Positions 22,722 to 30,300 of a stretch of 32,287 bases of DNA are shown piece after piece. The position numbers and the translations under genes are program-made. This DNA comes from an uncultured Bacteroidales bacterium (GTDB taxonomy: Bacteria > Bacteroidota > Bacteroidia > Bacteroidales > Paludibacteraceae), in NCBI GenBank assembly GCA_946406195.1, contig CAMJJT010000025.1, forward strand, positions 1-32,287. The letters run 5' to 3'. Numbering within the stretch: the first letter of the stretch is position 1; each line of letters starts with the position of its first letter. The notes under the pieces are model-generated. The model was not told where the DNA came from. It saw only the letters and a list, made by a program, of their open reading frames with translations, and did no database searches.

Positions 22722-23062
22722 AAAAGCTGCTATACATACTTATCGCCTTGCTGTGTTTCTGCGCATGTGAATCGACCGGCGTCAGTCCCGGAGGATCGAC
22801 GGGGAACACGCGCATCTGCAGGGGCTATGGATACGATGTAGTGTACACCATCCGTGGCGACCACGTCTGTCAGGGCTATGGTTACACCGTCGTCTATACC
22901 CTCCGAGGCGATAAGGTATGTGATGGGTATGGGTACAATGTCGCATACACCATCCGCGATGATAAAGTGTGCAATGGCTATGGCTACAACGTCGCTTATA
23001 CCATCCGCGGCAAACAGATTTGCCAAGGCTACGGTTACACCGTAGTTTACACCATCCGGTAG
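22718..23062 (+). CDS. Lipoprotein built of 17-residue CxGYGYxVxYTxR repeats
   Basis: The 114-residue protein starts at the ATG overlapping the previous stop. It has a lipoprotein signal (MKKLLYILIALLCFCAC; Cys17 likely lipidated) and a short Gly/Ser linker. Four full repeats and one partial repeat of 17 residues follow, from Cys34 to the end. Each reads C-x-GYGY-x-V-(V/A)-YT-(I/L)-R-(G/D). One Cys and three Tyr recur in every unit. The fold is probably a small closed beta structure; it recalls the tetrad '4-fold beta-flower' repeat proteins, from memory. Its place behind a radical-SAM enzyme raises the option that the repeats are modified. Confidence 0.85.
   Translation: MKKLLYILIALLCFCACESTGVSPGGSTGNTRICRGYGYDVVYTIRGDHVCQGYGYTVVYTLRGDKVCDGYGYNVAYTIRDDKVCNGYGYNVAYTIRGKQICQGYGYTVVYTIR
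22817..23059 (+). repeat. 51-bp tandem coding repeats
   Basis: Units begin at 22817, 22868, 22919, 22970 and 23021 (the last is 39 bp). Each encodes the same 17-residue pattern. Third-codon positions differ widely between units, so the repeats are kept by selection on protein rather than being a recent DNA expansion. Confidence 0.9.
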
Positions 23063-23075
23063 CGCCCAAAAGCCT

Positions 23076-23110
23076 GTCTTTTCATTTTTATCAGTAAAGC
23101 CGTATCTTTG
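23076..23110 (+). promoter_or_regulatory. Late-class promoter 4 (tail/lysis operon)
   Basis: GTCTTTT at 23076 and TATCTTTG at 23103-23110 keep the 27-bp offset. The next ATG is 19 bp past the -7 box. Confidence 0.8.
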
Positions 23111-23128
23111 CAAAAAATTAGCAAAGGT

Positions 23129-24199
23129 ATGGCTTTAACTTTACAAACTGTGGTCGATGGCGAGAATTTCTATTCTTGTAACTTTCCTGAAATCTCCGCT
23201 ACATCCGACCAATCGTATATCTCTTTCAACCTCCTTGTGGACGGCACTACCGCACTTTCTACACGTTATTATACGGTAGGAGGCAGAATAACCGTGCGCA
23301 ATCTGGCTTCCTGCATTGAACAGGCAATGGAGCAAAACTATAAAGTTTATTCTGCCGTTCAAATCTTACTTACGGCAGGAAGTCAAACATCTTCAGCAAT
23401 ATGTCATGTGCTATTCTGCAAATCCAAGTGCCTTACAACTCCGGTTGCAGATTTTATCGCCAATTCGTTCCTGACCACCAACACCCACCGCTTGATCACG
23501 ATGCATGGGCAGGATGTGCTATCTTTCTACATCGCCGGAAGCGGGAACTATGCTGTTGCTTCATTCAAATTCAATTGTATAGCCCGGAAGCCTGACGGCT
23601 CTATCGGGCAGTATGAGTATGTCTCGGGAAGGCGCTTTGGCTACGGCGTTACCAGCGTCGCTATCTCAGCCACCGAGCAGCAGGCCGTGTGCCAAAGTCA
23701 ATTCGGAACGGGCACACAGTTACTTTCTTTTACCTTGACCTTCAACAACCGCGTCTGCCATTTCTACCTCGTGCCGTGTCCGGACGCGAAGATATTCCGA
23801 TTTACGAACATCTTCGGCTGCGAGGAGGCAGTCGCTTTTCCCGCCACCACTATCGCCCATCTTGAAACCGATTACTCGGAGGCGATGGTCGGCGGGAAAT
23901 TGTTGCATTACGATATCCGGCACGCTCGTAGTTACGAGGTGCAGACCGCTTCGCTCTTTGCCCACCACATGACGTGGTTGGAGCAGTTTCTTACATCCAC
24001 TGATATCCATCTCAAGATGCCTGGCGGAATGTACGCAAGCGTACTGATAAAAGAGTATGAGTTCGCCCAAAACGACGCTCCCGGCGAAGCCAACACGCTC
24101 AACTTCACATGGATCTTCAGCGACCAGCGTGAAACCCCGCAGCGGTTCAGCTATAGCGTGGGTATTTTTACCGATCAATTTACACAAGAATTTATGTAA
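23129..24199 (+). CDS. Unknown, probable tail/virion protein
   Basis: The 356-residue protein starts at the ATG at 23129 (MALTLQTVVDGENFYS); a Met 21 bp earlier lies inside the promoter region. It is beta-rich with no membrane segments, and its second half (about 230-350) has the domain look of a baseplate or distal tail protein (HLKMPGGMYASVLIKEYEF, then FTWIFSDQRETPQRF). Assignment to the tail rests on position at the head of the tail/lysis operon. The stop overlaps the next start. Confidence 0.7.
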   Translation: MALTLQTVVDGENFYSCNFPEISATSDQSYISFNLLVDGTTALSTRYYTVGGRITVRNLASCIEQAMEQNYKVYSAVQILLTAGSQTSSAICHVLFCKSKCLTTPVADFIANSFLTTNTHRLITMHGQDVLSFYIAGSGNYAVASFKFNCIARKPDGSIGQYEYVSGRRFGYGVTSVAISATEQQAVCQSQFGTGTQLLSFTLTFNNRVCHFYLVPCPDAKIFRFTNIFGCEEAVAFPATTIAHLETDYSEAMVGGKLLHYDIRHARSYEVQTASLFAHHMTWLEQFLTSTDIHLKMPGGMYASVLIKEYEFAQNDAPGEANTLNFTWIFSDQRETPQRFSYSVGIFTDQFTQEFM

Positions 24200-24618
24200 T
24201 GAACGAGGTTACCCAAGATATGGCACAGACCGAGCGCGAGCGATACGTTCGCGCTTGGAACGAGACGATGATCAAGATATGGCAGGAGCGTATAACGTTG
24301 CTGGAGGTGATTGACACAAGCCGACTGTTGCACTCGGTAGCTGCGCTGCCGATACGTGCCGATGGACGGTTCTTCGAGATGACTATCTCGGAAGAGTTCG
24401 TAGAGTACGGCTTGTGGCAGGACTACGGCACAGGTCGTGAGACACCTCGCGGCAACAAAGGTGATATCGGACGAACCAAAGTGCGCCAACGCCGCCCGTG
24501 GTTCAGCAAACGCTATTACTCGTCCGTCCTCAACCTTCGGGACTTCCTCGGCGAGAACATCGGCCGAGAGTTCCAAGGCATCATGGCTGACACTTTTGAA
24601 AGGATCAATAAATTATAA
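24199..24618 (+). CDS. Probable tail-completion/head-tail joining protein
   Basis: The 139-residue protein contains EYGLWQDYGTGRETPRGN, close to the E-x-G-T motif region of HK97 gp10-like tail-completion proteins, followed by a basic RQRRPWFSKRYY stretch and an amphipathic C-terminal helix. Such proteins cap or join the tail to the head. The start overlaps the preceding stop (TAATG). Confidence 0.6.
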   Translation: MNEVTQDMAQTERERYVRAWNETMIKIWQERITLLEVIDTSRLLHSVAALPIRADGRFFEMTISEEFVEYGLWQDYGTGRETPRGNKGDIGRTKVRQRRPWFSKRYYSSVLNLRDFLGENIGREFQGIMADTFERINKL

Positions 24619-24622
24619 AACT

Positions 24623-25228
24623 ATGACACCATCGCAAATCCAAGTCTTAATTGACAATCTGCGGCAGCAAACCGCAGCGAACTCCATCACGCCCATCATG
24701 TTGGCGAACATCCTCACGGCTCTGAACGAGAACAGTGCGCCTTCGCAAGCAGAGCCGGAAACACCGGCTGGTATGTTATCCGGAGGAATGAACTGGTTCT
24801 TCGGGCACATTTGTCAAGCCACCACCACCGCCGGAATGGAGTGCCCACTAACTACAGATGATAACGAGTGCTCGATGCAGACAGGCAACATTGTGGATAT
24901 TCCCACCAATGACACCGATGAGCCGCTTGTCAGGGCTCTCCAAACCTGCTTTGTGGAAGTCTCGGGCTTCATCACGCTCAAAGTGAACGACAGTTATACG
25001 GCTGACCGTATCATCGAAATGTACAAGTTCGATACCGAAGGCGAGCGCACCGAACTTGCTTTCAATGCCGTTCACTTCACGGGAAACACGCAGATCTTCT
25101 CCGTGCCCATCAACTACAAGTGTCTGATGACAACAGGTGAAACGCTGCACCTAACGCACTTCTCCTCCAGCGGCTCATCCATCATCTCCTACAACTCCAT
25201 GATTTACCTCACCGCAACCCCTGTTTAA
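24623..25228 (+). CDS. Unknown virion protein, possible fibre or receptor-binding
   Basis: The 201-residue protein starts at the ATG at 24623 (MTPSQIQVLIDNLRQQT). A helical N-terminus of about 40 residues is followed by a linker and a beta-rich domain of about 145 residues resembling a jelly-roll (ALQTCFVEVSGFITLKVNDS, then NAVHFTGNTQIFSVPINY). A helix plus jelly-roll design is common in small fibres and receptor-binding proteins. That role is inference. It directly precedes the lysis genes. Confidence 0.65.
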   Translation: MTPSQIQVLIDNLRQQTAANSITPIMLANILTALNENSAPSQAEPETPAGMLSGGMNWFFGHICQATTTAGMECPLTTDDNECSMQTGNIVDIPTNDTDEPLVRALQTCFVEVSGFITLKVNDSYTADRIIEMYKFDTEGERTELAFNAVHFTGNTQIFSVPINYKCLMTTGETLHLTHFSSSGSSIISYNSMIYLTATPV

Positions 25229-25240
25229 ATCAATGATAAA

Positions 25241-25504
25241 ATGAAAAATCTGAAAGCCTTAACTCCCCAAGCGTGGGTAGCAATCGTCCTCGCTTTCGTG
25301 GCAGCCGCCACGTTCATCGCCGGTATCATCATCCCCCCTCCGGGGGAGGTTCATCCCTCTATCATCCAAGGTGTGGGATTGATGATCATTCTCGTTGCAA
25401 TCTTCTTTGCATGGGATGCCGTCATCCGTGGGCTCAATACCAAGATTGAGCACGGAAAAACCAAAATCACTGTATCACAAAAACCTAATCCTGAATCAGA
25501 ATGA
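25241..25504 (+). CDS. Holin-like membrane protein
   Basis: The 87-residue protein has two hydrophobic spans (about residues 11-32 and 42-63) with a short turn containing IIPPPGEVHPS, and a charged C-terminus. Size, topology and the ATGA-coupled amidase gene behind it indicate a holin that lets the amidase reach the cell wall. Confidence 0.75.
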   Translation: MKNLKALTPQAWVAIVLAFVAAATFIAGIIIPPPGEVHPSIIQGVGLMIILVAIFFAWDAVIRGLNTKIEHGKTKITVSQKPNPESE

Positions 25505-25908
25505 GAAAAATTTTGGAAATCATCGTTCACTGTACGGCTACCTTCCCGGACCAACGCGTCACTGTAGCCGACATCACCCGCTGGCACAAGCAGCGCGGTT
25601 GGAAAACCATTGGCTATCACTACGTGGTAGATCAAGAGGGAAATGTTTACCCCGGACGCCACATCGAGCAGGCTGGAGCGCATTGCCTTGACCACAACAA
25701 AAACTCTATCGGAGTTGTTTATTGTGGCGGTCTTAATGCGCAAGGACAGCCTGCTGACACCCGCACCGATGCGCAAAAAGCCGCGTTGCTTGGGCTGCTC
25801 ACAGACCTCAAGCAGCGCTTCCCGGAGGCTGTTATCCACGGCCACCGTGATTTTGCGTCGAAAGCGTGCCCATGTTTTGATGCCACCTCTGAATACGCAG
25901 GCCTATGA
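25501..25908 (+). CDS. Endolysin: N-acetylmuramoyl-L-alanine amidase
   Basis: The 135-residue protein is a compact Amidase_2 (T7-lysozyme-like) enzyme that cuts the amide bond between MurNAc and L-Ala. Zinc ligands are His10 in IIVHCTAT, His in GHRDFASKACPC and the Cys of that motif; GYHYVVDQEGNVYPGR is the conserved mid-region. No signal peptide is present, consistent with holin-dependent release. Both ends overlap the holin and spanin genes by 4 bp. Confidence 0.93.
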   Translation: MRKILEIIVHCTATFPDQRVTVADITRWHKQRGWKTIGYHYVVDQEGNVYPGRHIEQAGAHCLDHNKNSIGVVYCGGLNAQGQPADTRTDAQKAALLGLLTDLKQRFPEAVIHGHRDFASKACPCFDATSEYAGL

Positions 25909-26459
25909 GAACTATCTGCAGAATCATGATGCTTGTCAGTGTGGTACTGCTTTCGGCTTGCCACACGACCCGACACACGGTGTCGGAGGTAGGTGTGAAG
26001 CAAGACGAGCAGTCCTCACACCAGGAACAGACTACCACCCAGAGGCTGGATAGCCTGTTCTCAAAGCTATCCGTCTCTGCGGATAGTATAACCATTGATC
26101 TGTATGATAGTGCGCCTTCGGCTTCGTCACAGGCTGACTCGCTTGTGACCTCGCCAAGCACGCAGGCTCAACCGGCGACGGCCAAGCCTGCGCGCAAAGG
26201 GCGCATTACCATACATCAGCCGCGTATCAACAAAGAGGAAAGGAGTGGCTCGAATGTGCTTCAGCAGACCAACGTGGCCGATAGCACACGGAGCAATTCC
26301 CTAACCCACACATCCACCAATGACTCCAAGGAGTCCATCGGTGGCGCTGAACCACCAAACCTAACGGCTGTGTTCATTGTGTTGGGATTGGGGATTACGC
26401 TCCTCATCATAGGTGCTTTATTCGGCTACTTATGGCTGCACAAGAAGCATATCATTTGA
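25905..26459 (+). CDS. Predicted unimolecular spanin (u-spanin)
   Basis: The 184-residue protein has a lipoprotein signal (lipobox LSAC, Cys19) and a long Ser/Thr/Gln-rich periplasmic segment. A C-terminal membrane span (about residues 152-177, TAVFIVLGLGITLLIIGALF) and a short basic tail (WLHKKHII) follow. An outer-membrane lipid anchor plus an inner-membrane span in one chain is the design of T1 gp11-type u-spanins, which fuse the two membranes at the end of lysis. Context (holin-amidase-this gene, coupled starts) supports it. Confidence 0.78.
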   Translation: MRTICRIMMLVSVVLLSACHTTRHTVSEVGVKQDEQSSHQEQTTTQRLDSLFSKLSVSADSITIDLYDSAPSASSQADSLVTSPSTQAQPATAKPARKGRITIHQPRINKEERSGSNVLQQTNVADSTRSNSLTHTSTNDSKESIGGAEPPNLTAVFIVLGLGITLLIIGALFGYLWLHKKHII

Positions 26460-26532
26460 GGCACTCCTTTCTAATTCAAAACATGTACGCATGTGCATAG
26501 GCTTGCGCTTATACACGTGCGTAAGGCACACT

Positions 26533-26570
26533 ACCGCACATCCCGCAATGGGGTGTGCGGTTTGTTTTTT
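26533..26570 (+). terminator. Terminator of the tail/lysis operon
   Basis: ACCGCACATCCC pairs with GGGGTGTGCGGT (one G-T pair) around a GCAAT loop, followed by TTGTTTTTT. It lies 73 bp after the spanin stop. Confidence 0.88.
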
Positions 26571-26572
26571 AA

Positions 26573-27112
26573 GAGACTTGCAAAGGCTTGCGCAAGGTTG
26601 GAGACTTTCAAGGCTCGCGCGGTAGGTAGCAGACTTTCGCCTTTCGTCAGCAGTAGGAGACCTCAAAGGCTTTCGCGCTCATGGTTGACCTCATAGGCTC
26701 GCGCGATAGGTAGCAGACTTTCCGCTTTCGTCAGCAGTAGGAGACCTCAAAGGTTTGCGCGCTCATGGTTGACCTCATAGGCTCGCGCGATAGGTAGCAG
26801 ACTTTTATGGTTCGCGCGTATGGTGGAGACTCGCGAAGCGGGACTGCATAGGCATGACTTTGGAGACTTTCGGAATAGTGGAGACCATCAAGGCGCGTGC
26901 GTATAATAAAGACTCGCGTAGTCTTGTGCGCGCATTATGCACGCGTGAGACTAAAGGAGCACGCGAAATGGGATGACCTTGGCAAGCAGACTTGCGCAAT
27001 GAGACTTGGGCAGTAAACAAAACGAATAGACTTTCGGCTTTTGTTCGCGTGAGAGACTTTTGAGGTCGCGCGAAAAGGTGTGACTTTCACGGCTTGACTT
27101 GCGCAAGGTGAC
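26573..27112. repeat. Phased 26-29 bp degenerate repeat array
   Basis: About 18 units start with AGAC or TGAC, mostly every 26-29 bp (for example 26574, 26602, 26631, 26658, 26686, 26715, 26742, 26770, 26799, 26827). The loose consensus is AGACTTTCAAGGCTCGCGCG plus a GGT-rich end. Units decay to the right, where some are doubled or shortened. No credible gene covers it on either strand. It lies between the lysis terminator and the tape measure promoter. Confidence 0.8.
26613..26803. repeat. 84-bp higher-order tandem repeat
   Basis: Two nearly identical 84-bp copies (26613-26696 and 26697-26780) and a partial third (26781-26803) are each made of three of the 28-bp subunits. Few differences separate the copies, so this part was duplicated more recently than the rest of the array. 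Confidence 0.85.
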
Positions 27113-27347
27113 TCGGCATATAGCGCAAAAAAGAGGTGCGTTTGGGCAATCGGCTACGCAGGGCGAGCGGGGGGTGAACAGAGCCAAAGAGGGGACGCAA
27201 ACGCCCCCTCGAACCCCTTGAAGCCGCATTTTTACTGGGAAAGTGCCGTCGGAGGGCAGGACGCTACGAACTCCGGGCAAACTCCTCGTTCGAGAAAATC
27301 GACCTGAGCCCTTATAAACACAGGGTTTTTGGCACTTCAAAAATGCT
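27113..27347. other. Gene-free stretch before the tape measure promoter
   Basis: This GC-rich region has short G- and C-runs (for example near 27168-27176 and 27200-27206) and no open frame with credible codon use. I see no clear terminator or repeat. It may continue the non-coding unit begun by the repeat array. Confidence 0.4.
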
Positions 27348-27382
27348 GTCTTTTCATATCTAACGCAAAACGACTAATTTTG
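27348..27382 (+). promoter_or_regulatory. Late-class promoter 5 (tape measure operon)
   Basis: GTCTTTT at 27348 and TAATTTTG at 27375-27382 keep the 27-bp offset. The ATG is 16 bp past the -7 box, giving a leader of about 9 nt. Confidence 0.8.
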
Positions 27383-27397
27383 CGAAAAAATTTAGAT

Positions 27398-30300
27398 ATG
27401 TCAGATACCACTACGACCGCCCAAGTTAACCTACAAGTTAACGGGCAGCAGGCAGAGGAGACTCTGCGAAATTTGCGCAAACATGCGCTGGACTTGACGG
27501 AGCAGATTGCTAAAGCAGCTGCTGCCGGTGATAAGGTAACGCTTCAGAAACTCCGCAAGGAGTTGCGCGATACCAATAGACAGATCAAGGAGATGGAGTC
27601 CGCGACGATGCAGGTGGACAGTGTGCTTCGCCGACTGGACAAAGCCACTCCCCACGAACTGCAAAAGACCTTGACGACGCTTAACAAGCAACTCCAGTAT
27701 ATGGAGCGAGGCTCTGAAGCATGGAACATCCAAGCTCAGCGCATTCGAATGGTTAAGGATGAGATTTCCCGTGTGAACGGAGAACTTGCCAAGTCCCAAA
27801 CGTTCCTTGAGCGGTTCAATGCCAAGTGGCAAGAGTGGCAGACTGTCGCCATGGGAGGTGTCGCTGCCCTGACGGGCGCAGTACTGGCGGGAAAGAAAGC
27901 GGTGCAGATGTATGCCGAGATGGAGCAGGAAATGGCATCTGTCCGCAAGTACACCGGAATGACCGCAGAGCAGGTCGAACATCTAAACGAAGAGTTTAAG
28001 AAGATCGACACGCGGTCTTCGCGCGAGGAGTTAAATCGCCTGGCACAAGAAGCTGGCCGCCTCGGAAAATCTTCCGAAGAGGACGTTCTTGGCTTCGTAA
28101 AGGCGGCTGACCAAATCAATGTAGCGTTGGATGATCTTGGAGAGGGGGCTACGTTGCAACTCTCTAAACTTACGTCCATCTTTGGGGATGAAGAACGGCT
28201 CGGCACGGAACGGTCGCTCCTCGCTGTTGGCTCTGTGATTAACGAGTTATCGCAGAACTGCACGGCAGGAGCTGCATACCTGTCTCAGTTCGGCCAACGA
28301 CTGGCAGGCGTTGGCGCTCAAGCCGGTATGACTGTTCCTCAGGTCATGGCCTTTGGCGCTGTTCTTGATTCCCAAGGACAAAAGGTAGAGATGTCTGCCA
28401 CGGCACTCTCTAAACTCATCATGAACCTTTTCAAGAATACGGAGAAGATTGCCACGGCGACGGGCATGGATCTTGAAAAGTTTAACGCTGCCCTCAAAAG
28501 TTCGACGAATGAGGGACTATTGATGTTGCTCAACCGCTTGAACGAGTTAGGCGATATGTCCGTCCTTGCACCCGTGTTTGCAGACATGGGTGAGAACGGC
28601 GCTCGCGCTTCTGCGGTCATTTCGGCACTTGCCGGGAATATCGACATGCTTGTCTGGGAGCAGCAGGAGGCTGCCAAAGCCTTTGATGAGGCCACGTCCG
28701 TCACAAAAGAGTTTGAGGTGCAGAACAATACTGTTCAGGCAAGTTTGGACAAAGCTCGCAAAGGCTTTCAAGAGATGGCAATTTCCTTGGGTCAGGAACT
28801 GATGCCGGTCATGCGGCACTTCATTTCGTCTACGTCTGCAACGATGCGTATTATGCTCAATTTGGTGAAGTTCATCAAGGAGCATAGAACGGCCATTCTT
28901 TCCTTGGCTGCCGCTGTTGCTACTTACACCGTAGCGGTTAATCTCGCCTTAATCAAGGAGAAAGCACATGCTGCACTGATTGCCATTAAAACGGCTGCTA
29001 TGCACGTGCATCGTGTGGCAGTTTTGGCAGCGTCCGTCGCTTATAACCGGATGACCGGCAACGTCGTCCGAGCTAACGCAGCAATGAAGTTGCTGAACGC
29101 AACTATGCTGATGAACCCTTGGGGGCTGCTTGCTGCAGCCATTGTAGGTGTAGGTGTCGCCTTGGTAGGCTTCATTAAGAAGCAACGTGAAGTGTCACTT
29201 GCGGAACGAACCATTAGCGATATTAGGAGTGAAGCAGCAAAGCAGGTAGGTGAAGAAACTGCAAGGCTGAACATCCTTATAAAGACGGCAGAGAATGAGA
29301 AACTGTCGCTCGATAAGCGTAAAGAAGCAATCAGGCAACTCAATCAGATTATCCCCAACTACAATGCGCAGTTGGATGAAACCACAGGTGAATATCGCGC
29401 TAACAAGGCAGCGCTGGATGCTTACCTCGTTTCACTCGCCAAACAGTATGAGATTGAAGGAGCGCGAGGAAAACTGAAAGAGTTAGGGGAGAAGAAAGCA
29501 GATTTGTCGCTTAAACGTGCTGACGCTCAGAAAGCTGTTGCTGCTGCTGAAGCCAATGCCCGAAATGCCTCATCTGCATCTGGTAATTTCAATTATGCCA
29601 CAACGCAAGGTGGTGGTGCGCCTGCGGTCGTAAGTATGCAGGCTTCTGCTTCGTCCGAGTTAGCTGGAACAAGGAAGAAACTGAAAGGAATAAATGACGA
29701 ACTCAAAGAGATTGAAAAGACCGAAAAGGCGATTTTCGATATCTATGGAGATGGACTTGCAGAAGGAATAGGATCTGCACCAGTTGCAGGTCAGACTAAC
29801 GGGAAAACTACCTCCGGTGGTGGTCAATTACCTGCCGGTGGCGACGACAAAAAGGCTGATAAGGGGAACAAGTTCCAAAAGGAGGATGATTGGCGCGAGC
29901 GCGAGCAGGCGCTCAACCGCATTGCCTATGCCAAAGGCACCTCCGACTATGAGCAGTACAACGCTCGTATGTTGGAGATAGAGGTCGAATACAATAGGCG
30001 CAAATTGCTGCATAAGGACTTGGTCGGTAATGAGGAAGTGACTATTGAAGCTGCTTATCAGGAAGCACTCGAGAAGCAGAAGCAGACTGCTATCGAGGGC
30101 ACAGTGCAACAGGAGGAGGAAGCCTACAAGGAAGTGATGGCAGTCCTTCAGCAACGGTACATGGACGGCGAGCTGTCCGCTCGTCAGTACCAGAACGCAA
30201 TCGAGATGGCGGAGCTGGAGCACTTGCAAAAGGTCGTTAACCTCTATGACCAGAACTCCAAGGAGCGGATCAAAGCAGAGAAGCACTATCACGATACATC

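Noticed and set aside
23121..23129. GCAAAGGTA, which reads as a -7 box on the minus strand
   Set aside because: The only TTTG upstream on that strand is 14 bp away, not 19-21, and no minus-strand gene or terminator follows.
26573..27112. CRISPR array
   Set aside because: Units are degenerate along their whole length with no conserved repeat/variable spacer division, and no cas gene is near.
26951..27340. 129-residue minus-strand open frame in the gap before the tape measure
   Set aside because: Composition is rich in Arg, Ser and Cys, has no domain, and covers part of the repeat array; it looks like chance openness of GC-rich repeats.
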